From an uncultured Chlorobiaceae bacterium (lineage in GTDB: Bacteria > Bacteroidota > Chlorobiia > Chlorobiales > Chlorobiaceae): 34,424 nt of DNA. The notes beneath the pieces are model-generated. The model was not told the DNA's origin. It saw nothing but the letters and a program-made list of their open reading frames with translations, and searched no databases. Within the stretch, counting starts at the first letter, position 1. Each line of letters begins with the position of its first letter. Shown here one piece after another: positions 24,004-34,424 of the stretch. Made by a program: the position numbers and the translations under genes. The DNA is taken from positions 1 through 34,424 of the forward strand of contig CAJAOR010000241.1 in assembly GCA_903942355.1 (NCBI GenBank), given 5' to 3'.

Positions 24004-24531
24004 ATGACAGAAAACAGCTCGCCTGAGGAAAACAAGGGTGCTGGGCCAAAGGCTCAGGCAACGTCAGATCTGAAGGGCATTTTGTCTCAGCTTGAGGCAC
24101 TGCTTGATGAGTACATGGTGCAAAAAGCCCCATTTGCCCTGCCGCAAGAAGTCAAGGAGTTTCTTGTTAAGGTATCGCCATATCTGGTTATTGTTTTTGC
24201 GGTTATGGCGTTGCCCCTTATTTTTGCGGCTTTGGGTCTTACCGCCATTCTTTCTCCGTTTGCCATGATGGGCGGTTACAGCTACGGATTTGGGTGGGGG
24301 TTTAGTGCCACGGTAGGGCTTGTCATTTCGGTCATTACGCTTGTCATCGAAGTTATTGCCGTGCCGGGATTGTTCAAACGCACCAAAGGTGCCTGGACGT
24401 TGCTTTTTTATGCAAGCGTTATCAGTTTGATTGGAAGTATTATTTCTCTCAGCGGTATTGTCAGTGGACTCATCGGAGCTGTTATCGGGTGGTACATTTT
24501 GTTCCAGGTAAAAGAGTTGTACCAGAATTAA
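24004..24531 (+). CDS. Membrane protein, unknown function
   Basis: This 175-residue protein has a hydrophilic N-terminus with an amphipathic stretch (about 26-56: LSQLEALLDEYMVQKAPFALPQEVKEFLV) and then about four membrane helices (from about residue 59 to 168). A Gly-rich loop (MMGGYSYGFGWGFS) lies between two of them. I recognise the layout from uncharacterised membrane proteins but cannot give a function. It is the last gene before a clear intrinsic terminator. Confidence 0.55.
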   Translation: MTENSSPEENKGAGPKAQATSDLKGILSQLEALLDEYMVQKAPFALPQEVKEFLVKVSPYLVIVFAVMALPLIFAALGLTAILSPFAMMGGYSYGFGWGFSATVGLVISVITLVIEVIAVPGLFKRTKGAWTLLFYASVISLIGSIISLSGIVSGLIGAVIGWYILFQVKELYQN

Positions 24532-24550
24532 TAACCGAACTTCACCCTTC

Positions 24551-24587
24551 AAGCACCAGACAGGATGAAATCCTGTTTGGTGCTTTT
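24551..24587 (+). terminator. Intrinsic terminator after the membrane-protein cluster
   Basis: AAGCACCAGACAGGAT (24551-24566) pairs with ATCCTGTTTGGTGCTT (24570-24585) with one G-U pair and a 3-base loop, ending in four T. It separates the membrane cluster from the SIMPL gene. Confidence 0.9.
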
Positions 24588-24610
24588 CTGATGACATTGA
24601 AAAGGTAACG

Positions 24611-25339
24611 ATGAAAAAAACGAAGCTGATTGTTTTCAGTGCATGGTTGCTTGTTGCTGTGGCGGGTTTCTCTCAGACTGCCCGCGCTGAAGAGCCGCAG
24701 GTTGTGGTGTCGGCTGCAGGAAAGGTTTCGGTAAAGCCTGATATGGCAGAGTTTGGTGTTGTGGTAAAATCGGACGCCAAAAGTGCTGACAAGGCTGCTA
24801 TAGAGACTGCAGAGAAGTATCGCCGTGTGCAGGGTGCACTCCGGACGGCAGGTATTCCTCTTGAGGATGCACCTACAGCCAGCTATACGGTTTCTCCCGA
24901 CTGGGAGTGGGATCCGTCATTGGGGAAGAGCAGACTGAAAGGCTACAGTGCACGACATGCCATCATGGTGAAGGTGCGCACGCTCGGCATCATTGGTCGG
25001 GCTATAGATGCCGTAGTGCAGGCAGGGGCCGATGAGGTCCAGAGTATCAGTTTTTCATCGAGCCGTTACGAGGAGCTTCGTCAGCAGGCGCTTGCGGCTG
25101 CGGTCGGCAATGCCCGAAAGGATGCTGCAATCATGGCCAAGGCAGCGGGAGGCCATCTCGGTCAGTTGATTGAGGTGAGTGTCAGTCAGCCGGTCTATAA
25201 TGGCAGGTTCTCCATGGATACGATCTCCTTGAAGTCAGCTCCCTCGCCAGCTCCGACTGAAATAGCTCCATCTGATCAGGATGTCGTCGTCACGATCAGT
25301 TCACGCTGGCGCTTTGTCGCATCCCCTGTTGTGAAGTAA
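24611..25339 (+). CDS. SIMPL-domain (DUF541) secreted protein
   Basis: This 242-residue protein has a signal peptide (residues 1-26, ending TARA) and the SIMPL layout: VVVSAAGKVSVKPDMAEFGVVV, then SADKAAIETAEKYRRVQGAL, a central YTVSPDWEWDP and SISFSSSRYEELRQQALAAAVGNARKDAAIMAKAAG. It ends with the conserved QDVVVTISSRWRF strand. Family members are periplasmic or outer-surface proteins that oligomerise; their role is often linked to stress tolerance but is not settled. It starts 24 bases after the terminator and has a good ATG after GAAAAGGTAACG. Two L,D-transpeptidase genes follow about 200 bases later. Confidence 0.8.
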   Translation: MKKTKLIVFSAWLLVAVAGFSQTARAEEPQVVVSAAGKVSVKPDMAEFGVVVKSDAKSADKAAIETAEKYRRVQGALRTAGIPLEDAPTASYTVSPDWEWDPSLGKSRLKGYSARHAIMVKVRTLGIIGRAIDAVVQAGADEVQSISFSSSRYEELRQQALAAAVGNARKDAAIMAKAAGGHLGQLIEVSVSQPVYNGRFSMDTISLKSAPSPAPTEIAPSDQDVVVTISSRWRFVASPVVK

Positions 25340-25497
25340 TTTAGGGGGGGTGTAAATACGCCGATTTGACCATACCGAAAAAAACCTTATCTTTCTCCTC
25401 AATTTTGTGATTTATTTTGACGTGCTGCATGACGGGCACAGAGGTGTTGCTATTTTCCCCCTATGGGGGAGCGTTACGATGTTTTATGAGGTATGTT

Positions 25498-25511
25498 TTC
25501 TGCCGGCAGAA
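25498..25511 (+). promoter_or_regulatory. Perfect 14-bp palindrome before the L,D-transpeptidase pair
   Basis: TTCTGCCGGCAGAA is a perfect palindrome ending 32 bases before the start at 25544. A short stem with CCCCCTATGGGGG lies about 30 bases further upstream. Either could be an operator; no regulator is known. Confidence 0.35.
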
Positions 25512-25543
25512 CCTTCAAAGAGGTTTGGTTGGTTTAATTCTGA

Positions 25544-26230
25544 ATGTATGTTGCTATGTTTCGATTGATGATGGTGTTTTTTATGCTGCTTATGATGGCG
25601 TTTCCCGTAAAGGGCCAATCGCTGACTTTTGATGTTAATCCGTTCAAAAAAACCAGTTCCGTATTTTTCAAATTTCCTGAACTCCGAAACAAGATCAGTT
25701 CGCAGGTGCTCAGTGAGGCGCTTGCAGGATATCGAGCTCTCAAAGAGCAGGGGAAGGTAAGCCGTGACGGTATTCTGACGGTTATCGATTTCAATCGGCC
25801 TTCGGTTGATGAACGCCTTTTTGTTATTGATGTCAATCGGGGCAGATTGCTTTATTCGGCCCTTGTTGCGCATGGAAGCGGAAGCGGCGGGAACTATGCA
25901 CAAAGTTTTTCCAATGTTCCGGGCTCCCGCCAAAGCAGCCTTGGCTTTTATACAACAGGCGAAACCTATGACGGCAAGAACGGGTACTCGCTCAAGCTTC
26001 AGGGTCAGGAGAGGGGGATTAACGACAATGCCGAATCCAGAAGCATTGTTATCCATGGGGCGAACTATGTCTCTTACGATTTTATCAAAAAGCATGGTCG
26101 TCTTGGCAGAAGTGAGGGTTGTCCTGCTCTCTCTTTTGACACTTTTCAGCAGGTTATCGACCTTATCAAAGGGGGAAGCTGCCTCTTTATCTCCCATGAC
26201 GGCAAGGATTTCTTAGACAGTTTTTCATAA
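25544..26230 (+). CDS. Secreted L,D-transpeptidase-like protein (YkuD_2 type)
   Basis: This 228-residue protein has a signal peptide (about residues 1-24, ending PVKG) and the YkuD_2 (murein L,D-transpeptidase catalytic domain) pattern. The catalytic His171 is in SIVIHGANYVS, and Cys193 is in GRLGRSEGCPAL; FFAxxxxGFYTTGETY precedes it. L,D-transpeptidases link peptidoglycan stems or attach proteins to peptidoglycan in the periplasm. It begins with several close ATGs; the one at 25544 is the longest, and 25556 is an alternative. A larger YcbB-type enzyme follows 15 bases later, so the pair is likely cotranscribed. Confidence 0.85.
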   Translation: MYVAMFRLMMVFFMLLMMAFPVKGQSLTFDVNPFKKTSSVFFKFPELRNKISSQVLSEALAGYRALKEQGKVSRDGILTVIDFNRPSVDERLFVIDVNRGRLLYSALVAHGSGSGGNYAQSFSNVPGSRQSSLGFYTTGETYDGKNGYSLKLQGQERGINDNAESRSIVIHGANYVSYDFIKKHGRLGRSEGCPALSFDTFQQVIDLIKGGSCLFISHDGKDFLDSFS

Positions 26231-26245
26231 CGCAGATACTGACGT

Positions 26246-27919
26246 ATGATTGGTATTCTTCTTTTCTGGTTTGCCTTCAGTCCGGTTCCCTCCGTTCCGG
26301 TAAAACCTGCAACTGCTCAGCAAGAGCAGCTTCAGTCACAGCGAGAGCTTCCGGTTGGCACGACAGAAAAGATTCATGAACGCCTTAGCCGGCTGATGCA
26401 GCAGAAGAGTTACGAAGGCGGCACTGAACGGGCGCTCTTCAATATCCGGCTTCAGCGGTTCTATGCTGCAAGAGGCTTTCAGCCTGTATGGGCAAAGCGG
26501 ACGATGATTGCTGAACTGATTGCTGCGGTTGAGGAATCGGCTGATGACGGCCTTGATATGGCAGACTACCATATCAAAGAGATCAGGCAGATGTACAGCA
26601 AGCCGCCTGCAACTCCTGAACTGGCGGCCTGTTATGATGTTTTTTTGACCGATGTTTTTCTGACCTTTGCCGGTCATCTCCGTTATGGCAAGGTTGACCC
26701 CGAAACGCTTGATACGCACTGGAGCGTCGGTCATGCCAGAAATGGCAGTGTTATTGAGCACAAGCTGAACAATGCCATTGCCACAGCCCAGATTGCTACT
26801 GCGTTAAAAGAAATTCGATTGCAGCATCCAAAATACGATCTGCTGCGCAAAGGGCTGGCACGGTATCGCACCATTGAGCGCGAAGGCGGTTGGCCGGTTT
26901 TGGCGGAAGGAGTGAAGCTGCAAGAGGGGTCAAGGGAGAAACGTGTCGGCATGTTGCGTCAACGGCTCAAAGTGTCGGGTGATATTGCGGCTCTGAATAC
27001 GGATACCTCAACGGTCTACAACAGGGAGCTTGCTGATGCTGTCAAACGGTTTCAGAAGCGGAACGGTATGGAGGCTGACGGTGTGGTTGGAGCGTCGACC
27101 ATCCGTGTCATGAATATTCCTGTGGCGCGTCGTATTGATGAAATCCGCATCAATCTTGAGCGGTGCCGATGGTTTTTAAGTGACCTCGAACCGACCTGCA
27201 TCATGGTCAATATCCCCAGCTTTGCCCTGCAGTATATGGAAAATGGTCACCAGCGTTGGAGTACCCGGGTTATTGTCGGAAAACCGAAGCGTGAAACTCC
27301 GCTCTTCAAGGCTGATATGCAGTACGTTATCCTCAATCCCCAGTGGGTCATCCCGCCAACCATTCTTGACAAGGATGCCTTGCCCGCTCTTCGCAAAAGC
27401 AGCTCTTATCTCAGTCGCAAAAATCTGAAGATTATTGCCCAGAACGGCGGTGTTGTGGCTCCTTCATCGGTCAACTGGTCACAGTATTCGGCTGCGAACT
27501 TTCCCTACCGCCTGCAGCAAAGTTCAGGAGATCACGGCGCACTGGGCCGGATCAAGTTCCTGCTTCCGAACCGCTATATTGTTTACCTGCATGATACGCC
27601 AAGCAAGGAACTGTTTGCCGAGAGCAAAAGAACGTTCAGTTCAGGGTGTATCAGGGTACAAAATCCTCTGGATCTTGCGGCTCTGGTGTTGCAGGACAGT
27701 GTGCTCTGGAGCAGAACAAAAATTAATGCCGCAATCAACACCGGAAAAACAAGAATGGTCACTCTTCCGAAACGGATTCCGGTCTATATTTTGTACCTGA
27801 CAGCCACGGACGAAGGTGATGAACTGCAGTTCCGAGACGATGTATACAACCGCGATGATCAGGTCTTGAAGGCGCTCGACAAACCGCTCCAATATAAAAT
27901 GGACAGTTGCGGCTTGTAG
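26246..27919 (+). CDS. L,D-transpeptidase, LdtD/YcbB type
   Basis: This 557-residue protein has a hydrophobic N-terminus (about residues 1-18), a helical scaffold region, a peptidoglycan-binding repeat (LADAVKRFQKRNGMEADGVVG, about 265-285) and the YkuD catalytic domain. The catalytic pair is His449 in YLHDTPSK and Cys468 in FSSGCIRV. In Gram-negative bacteria these enzymes make 3-3 crosslinks in peptidoglycan, often under envelope stress. The layout (N-terminal scaffold, PG-binding, YkuD) matches YcbB. It begins 15 bases after the YkuD_2 gene and ends just before a bidirectional terminator. Confidence 0.9.
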   Translation: MIGILLFWFAFSPVPSVPVKPATAQQEQLQSQRELPVGTTEKIHERLSRLMQQKSYEGGTERALFNIRLQRFYAARGFQPVWAKRTMIAELIAAVEESADDGLDMADYHIKEIRQMYSKPPATPELAACYDVFLTDVFLTFAGHLRYGKVDPETLDTHWSVGHARNGSVIEHKLNNAIATAQIATALKEIRLQHPKYDLLRKGLARYRTIEREGGWPVLAEGVKLQEGSREKRVGMLRQRLKVSGDIAALNTDTSTVYNRELADAVKRFQKRNGMEADGVVGASTIRVMNIPVARRIDEIRINLERCRWFLSDLEPTCIMVNIPSFALQYMENGHQRWSTRVIVGKPKRETPLFKADMQYVILNPQWVIPPTILDKDALPALRKSSSYLSRKNLKIIAQNGGVVAPSSVNWSQYSAANFPYRLQQSSGDHGALGRIKFLLPNRYIVYLHDTPSKELFAESKRTFSSGCIRVQNPLDLAALVLQDSVLWSRTKINAAINTGKTRMVTLPKRIPVYILYLTATDEGDELQFRDDVYNRDDQVLKALDKPLQYKMDSCGL

Positions 27920-27973
27920 AAAATCCGCCAAAAACGGCGCTGGCCGACAGTTCCTCCACCCGACCGCTCAAAA

Positions 27974-28010
27974 AAAAAGCCCCCTATGCTTCTGGCACAG
28001 GGGGCTTTTT
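27974..28010. terminator. Bidirectional intrinsic terminator between ldt and csmB
   Basis: AAAAAGCCCCCT (27974-27985) pairs with AGGGGGCTTTTT (27999-28010) across a 13-base loop. T-runs on both strands mean it can end transcription from the L,D-transpeptidase side (plus) and from csmB (minus), whose stop is at 28030. Confidence 0.9.
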
Positions 28011-28029
28011 CAATAAAAAAGCCTACTTC

Positions 28030-28323
28030 TTACTTTTTAGGAGCAAAAGAAGAGGTGACGTTCTGGAAAACCTGGCCGACAGTATTGAGGACGTTGCCAA
28101 CAAGGTCCGAAGATGTTTTGACGGCACTGTTAACAAGTTCTGAAGAGGTTTTGACCGCACTGCCAAGAAGATCCGAAGATGTTTTGACAAGAGGCTCAAT
28201 AACCTGTCCTGCTGCCTTGATTCCAAGGTTCAACAGATCAAACTGCTGCTGGGCAAGTGATCCGACGGTTTTCAGAAGATTGTTGAAAGCAACTGAAAAA
28301 TCATTGATTGATTCGTTCGACAT
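28030..28323 (-). CDS. csmB: Chlorosome envelope protein, CsmB-type, with internal 11-aa repeats
   Basis: This 97-residue protein matches the CsmB/CsmF family of chlorosome envelope proteins. It begins MSNES, is Ala/Ser/Val-rich, and ends with the characteristic TSSFAPKK. The described CsmB of other Chlorobium is about 75 residues; here the central section carries three units of 11 residues (VKTSSDLLGSA, VKTSSELVNSA, VKTSSDLVGNV at 46-78), so the extra length equals two units (22). The protein coats the chlorosome surface, which holds bacteriochlorophyll. The likely source is duplication of one 33-base unit. No Shine-Dalgarno is visible. A bidirectional terminator lies just downstream. Whether this is the main CsmB or a paralogue (CsmF) cannot be decided without the rest of the genome. 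Confidence 0.85.
   Translation of the reverse strand: MSNESINDFSVAFNNLLKTVGSLAQQQFDLLNLGIKAAGQVIEPLVKTSSDLLGSAVKTSSELVNSAVKTSSDLVGNVLNTVGQVFQNVTSSFAPKK
28090..28188 (-). repeat. Three tandem 33-bp repeats inside csmB
   Basis: Three in-frame units of 33 bases code for VKTSSDLLGSA, VKTSSELVNSA and VKTSSDLVGNV. The shared DNA words include GAAGATGTTTTGAC and GAAGAGGTTTTGAC on the plus strand. Confidence 0.9.
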
Positions 28324-28683
28324 GGTATTTGTTATTTAAGGTTTATTGAATGTATACGTTGGTGAAAATGAATTTCGTCAGCGAGTAATGCGTAACGATA
28401 TAATAAAAGAGTGTTCCGGGTATTGTTCAGCCAATTTCCCGACCGCCTATGCTCGCCTCAGGGCTGATTCTATTCAGTCTGCCCGAGACTCATGACCCAC
28501 TATACCTCATCATAAGATAAAGTACAAAGTATTCCGTCAATTCACAGCAATAAATCGGGCAAGGGCGCTATTTTTTTCAGGAGCAAGGATCTCGCCCCAT
28601 ACCTTGCAATAATTTGACAATCCCTACGGATATGCGTAAATTAATACTGCGCGCACCCCATTAACATTACATCATGTACGTCA
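28324..28683. other. Divergent intergenic region between csmB and a lipoprotein gene
   Basis: This 360-base stretch holds no open frame with family-like sequence. It must carry the csmB promoter on the minus strand, which I could not place with good spacing, and the lipoprotein promoter on the plus strand (see 28614-28642). Confidence 0.5.
28614..28642 (+). promoter_or_regulatory. Promoter of the lipoprotein gene
   Basis: A perfect -35 TTGACA (28614-28619), 17 bases and TAAATT (28637-28642, 4 of 6 consensus). It lies about 42 bases before the start at 28684. This is the best sigma-70-like promoter in the window. Confidence 0.5.
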
Positions 28684-29424
28684 ATGAAATCAACCCTGAC
28701 AAGAAGTGCCGGTGTCCTGCTTCTCTCAACACTTGCACTCGTATCCGGCTGCTCCAAAAAATCTGATTCTGCAAAACCGGGAAGTGCGACTGAATCATCA
28801 GTCAACTCAAAGCCCAGACGTTACGAGATGCAGTCAGGTATTGTTTACTATGAACCACTGGTGATTATGGGGATAAAGAGTGTATCGACCCTTTACTTTG
28901 ATGATTACGGGCGCAGGGAGAGCCGCGAGAGCGTGACGGACTCGGAGATCATGGGCATGAAATCGCATGAAAAAAAGGTGGATATCACGGATGGCGATTA
29001 TATGATCTCCTATGAGCTCGAAAAAGTTGTCAATGGGAAGGATGAGACGAGCAAGGTGGCGACAAAAACAGATATCAGAAAGTTCAGGGAGATGGCCATG
29101 AAGATGGGCAATGGGCTTGATCCGGAACAGATGAAAAAGGATTTTGACTACCGCGAAGAGGGGAGTGAAGTTGTTGCCGGTGTTACCGGTACAAAATATT
29201 CCGTCTCGCTGAGCAAGGAGAAAAACACTCAGAGAGTATACGGGGTGCTCTATAAAAAAATAGCTCTCAAGACAGAAATGGGAGGCATCATGATCAAGGC
29301 CGCAAAGATCGAGGAAAATGCTTCTGTTCCCGCCTCAAAATTTGAGGTACCGGCAGGCTATACTATCAGGGAGGTCGATTTGGAAAAAGAGATGGCTGGT
29401 CCACGCAAAAGCGGCAACGAATAA
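28684..29424 (+). CDS. Lipoprotein, unknown function
   Basis: This 246-residue protein begins with a lipoprotein signal peptide whose lipobox is LVSG|C with Cys23 as the lipidated residue. The mature part is charged and soluble: GIVYYEPLVIMGIKSVSTLYFDDYGRRE, then VDITDGDYMISYELEK, and GVLYKKIALKTEMGG near the end. I do not recognise a domain; the pattern of a repeated IVYYEP/LYFDDYG core may be beta-rich. Lipid anchoring suggests the periplasmic face of one of the membranes. It is followed by an outer-membrane barrel gene 239 bases on, which has its own leader. Confidence 0.7.
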   Translation: MKSTLTRSAGVLLLSTLALVSGCSKKSDSAKPGSATESSVNSKPRRYEMQSGIVYYEPLVIMGIKSVSTLYFDDYGRRESRESVTDSEIMGMKSHEKKVDITDGDYMISYELEKVVNGKDETSKVATKTDIRKFREMAMKMGNGLDPEQMKKDFDYREEGSEVVAGVTGTKYSVSLSKEKNTQRVYGVLYKKIALKTEMGGIMIKAAKIEENASVPASKFEVPAGYTIREVDLEKEMAGPRKSGNE

Positions 29425-29662
29425 CAATGTGCAAAAACAGAGGACATGAGCATTCGCAACTCGGTAGTGTGGGGCGTTAATTTTGGTGTAGTATTGTGCT
29501 TGACATTCTTTTTGCGGTATTATTTTGTTTAAAAATATGTAAGATGATTAGTATATTCAAGCAGAAGGTAGGAACGAGCTGTCCAGCCAAAAGTTAAAGC
29601 AACAAAGACTGGGGGCTTGAGTGAAGTAATGTCGTCTAAAAAGAAAAAAACGGAGAATGGTC

Positions 29663-30283
29663 ATGAAAATGAGAAAAGCAGTTGGATTAGTGGTTCTTGC
29701 TCTTGCACTTGGTGCAGGGACAGCTTCAGCTTCAGTATCGGAAGGCAGGAATTGTGGTAAAGTCAGTGTAGGTTATCAGGGTCAGGATTTGATGGGTATA
29801 AATAACTTTAGTGACACCAGTAGTATTGGTTTAGGTGCTTTGAATGGATTGAGTGTCCGCAGTTGGGTTACCAACCAGGTAGGAATTGAAGGTAATCTCT
29901 ATGTTGGGAACTGGAAGAATAACGAAGGTGATGGAGAAGAGACTAATGAGGTTAGTGTTCTTTTAGGGACAGTCAAGGGTTTGTGGGCTCCTGTCGTAAG
30001 GGAGAACAGCCGCTTCTATGTAGGACTTGAAGTCGGTTTTGGGTCATACGATCAGCAAAACGTTTCTGGACCAGATGAGGGTTCAGCCGATAACGGCATC
30101 TATATAGTAAAACCGCTCATAGGGGTTGAGTATAATTTTGCCGGTATTCCTGAGCTTGGTATCAACTTTGAGGTTGGTTATCTCTTTGCCGGTGTTCATT
30201 GGGACGAGCAAGCTTATGAACTGGATGCAAAGAGCACTATGTCAGGTACTTCTGTTGGTTTGGGTGCGCACTACTACTTCTAA
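29663..30283 (+). CDS. Outer-membrane beta-barrel protein
   Basis: This 206-residue protein has a signal peptide (about residues 1-24, ending TASAS) and alternating strand-loop segments that end in GLGAHYYF with a terminal Phe, the outer-membrane assembly signal. It is distinct from the duplicated barrels at 3911 and 5028 but of the same broad OMP_b-brl kind. I chose the ATG at 29663 because GGAG lies 7 bases upstream; another ATG at 29657 is too close to that site. A TTGACA at 29500 with TATTTT 15 bases on may be a promoter, but the spacing is short. Two hairpins follow the stop. Confidence 0.75.
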   Translation: MKMRKAVGLVVLALALGAGTASASVSEGRNCGKVSVGYQGQDLMGINNFSDTSSIGLGALNGLSVRSWVTNQVGIEGNLYVGNWKNNEGDGEETNEVSVLLGTVKGLWAPVVRENSRFYVGLEVGFGSYDQQNVSGPDEGSADNGIYIVKPLIGVEYNFAGIPELGINFEVGYLFAGVHWDEQAYELDAKSTMSGTSVGLGAHYYF

Positions 30284-30310
30284 GCGGTAGTCTTTTACCT
30301 ACTTTGTGTG

Positions 30311-30375
30311 GACCCGGGTTATTTCTGATAGCCCGGGTCAGCAGTAAAGCCCTGTTTAACCGCAGGGCTTTTTTT
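30311..30375 (+). terminator. Two hairpins with T-run after the barrel gene
   Basis: GACCCGGG (30311-30318) pairs with CCCGGGTC (30332-30339), and AAGCCCTG (30347-30354) pairs with CAGGGCTT (30363-30370), followed by TTTTT. The second is a standard intrinsic terminator; the first may assist it. Confidence 0.85.
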
Positions 30376-30451
30376 ATGTCAAACAGTTCGCTTGATTTCA
30401 GCTTTCAGGTGTTATGTTTACAGTTTGGAAATGCAGTTGAAACCATAGAAC

Positions 30452-30991
30452 ATGAATGTTGTCCGCCAGTCCGTTTTGCTTGATGAATTGCTTGAAGGTT
30501 ACCGGCTTGTGCTTGGCGCCGATTACGATGGCTACCGCAACCACTGTTTGCGTCTCTTCAATTTCTGTGTCGCCCTGGCTGGCGATGACAAGGCAGCAGA
30601 GCATAAAATAGCCGTTGCCGCTGTTTTTCATGATCTCGGGATCTGGACAGAGAAGACCCTGGACTACCTTGCTCCTTCACAACTGCTGGCGCAGCGTTAT
30701 CTGGAAAAGAATTTTAAAGCTTCGTGGTGCAAGGAGATTGATACCATGATCAGCGAGCATCACAAGATTACCCGTTATCGCCTGAATCCCTCGTGGCTGG
30801 TTGAAGCGTTCAGAAAGGCTGACCTGATTGATCTGACAGGCGGACTGATCCGCTTCCGTCTGCCGGATGATTTTGTCTCGGATGTGCTTGATGCCTATCC
30901 AAACGCAGGATTCCATAAAATGCTTGCCCGACTCGCCGTCAAGCGGCTGAAAACCCATCCATTCAGCCCCTTGCCGATGATGAAGTGGTAG
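30452..30991 (+). CDS. HD-domain phosphohydrolase-like protein
   Basis: This 179-residue protein has the HD pattern: His31, the His60-Asp61 pair in VFHDLGIWT, His103/His104 in SEHHK and Asp124 in KADLID. These bind metal ions in phosphohydrolases. There is no signal peptide. The substrate (nucleotide, second messenger or other phosphoester) cannot be inferred. It stands alone, facing metH convergently. Confidence 0.75.
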   Translation: MNVVRQSVLLDELLEGYRLVLGADYDGYRNHCLRLFNFCVALAGDDKAAEHKIAVAAVFHDLGIWTEKTLDYLAPSQLLAQRYLEKNFKASWCKEIDTMISEHHKITRYRLNPSWLVEAFRKADLIDLTGGLIRFRLPDDFVSDVLDAYPNAGFHKMLARLAVKRLKTHPFSPLPMMKW

Positions 30992-31010
30992 CTTTTTGCA
31001 CTTGTTTCAT

Positions 31011-31057
31011 GAAAAACCCGGAGCAGCGGCTACTCTGTTGTAGAATCGCTCCGGGTT
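31011..31057 (-). terminator. Intrinsic terminator of metH
   Basis: On the minus strand AACCCGGAGC (31057-31048) pairs with GCTCCGGGTT (31024-31015), a perfect 10-bp stem, followed by T-rich sequence. It lies 28 bases beyond the metH stop and could also stop read-through from the HD gene, though without a T-run on the plus strand. Confidence 0.8.
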
Positions 31058-31085
31058 ACAAGGTATTGCATGGCGAAAAGTCTCC

Positions 31086-34424
<3,339 letters not shown>

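Noticed and set aside
29500-29526. TTGACA and TATTTT before the third barrel gene
   Set aside because: The spacing is only 15 bases and the -10 is weak; mentioned in the gene entry, not called as a feature.

Overview
The window comes from a green sulfur bacterium (Chlorobiaceae, Chlorobium/Pelodictyon group). The strongest marker is a CsmB-type chlorosome envelope protein (28030-28323, minus). A cytosolic sulfhydrogenase cluster of the HyhBGSL type at the left edge and outer-membrane beta-barrel genes fit this. I cannot name the species. I see no phage, transposase, CRISPR array, rRNA or tRNA; the window looks like chromosomal backbone with a few locally rearranged spots.

Layout. 1-1434 (minus): end of a type 3b [NiFe] sulfhydrogenase operon, hyhB then hyhG, which runs off the left edge. 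1541-3655 (minus): a U32-family tRNA-hydroxylation-type protein, a GIY-YIG protein and a 60-residue conserved protein. 3623-5730: a tandem duplication of about 1 kb carrying two near-identical outer-membrane beta-barrel genes, each with its own terminator, plus a truncated copy of the 60-residue gene. 5900-10445 (minus): a secreted repeat (beta-propeller-like) protein followed by a tight biotin-dependent carboxyltransferase cluster: PycB/5S-like, PccB/12S-like, a 69-residue small subunit and a biotin carrier. No biotin carboxylase is present, so the composition resembles a transcarboxylase. The PycB-like gene has no standard start codon and appears to begin at ATT.

10777-15726: a membrane protein overlapping a SpoU-type rRNA methyltransferase, a block of GC-rich palindromic repeats, TerC, a class-3 aldehyde dehydrogenase and a patatin-like lipase. 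15806-22672: a secreted CARDB protein with a duplicated 80-residue module, an aminoacyl-tRNA deacylase-like protein, then a GT4 glycosyltransferase, gnd and zwf in one operon. pgl is convergent and overlaps zwf by 40 bp, so all three oxidative pentose phosphate enzymes are together; a YukJ-family protein follows. 22901-24531: three small membrane proteins. 24611-27919: a SIMPL-domain secreted protein and two adjacent L,D-transpeptidases. 28030-30991: csmB, a lipoprotein, a third outer-membrane barrel and an HD-domain protein. 31086-34424 (minus): methionine synthase metH, whose start lies past the right edge.

Points most worth following up: CsmB enlarged by three 11-residue repeats; the ATT start and transcarboxylase-like composition of the carboxyltransferase cluster; barrel paralogues that differ mostly in presumed surface loops; the palindromic repeat block at 12435-12603; and a Cys/His-rich insertion in MetH.
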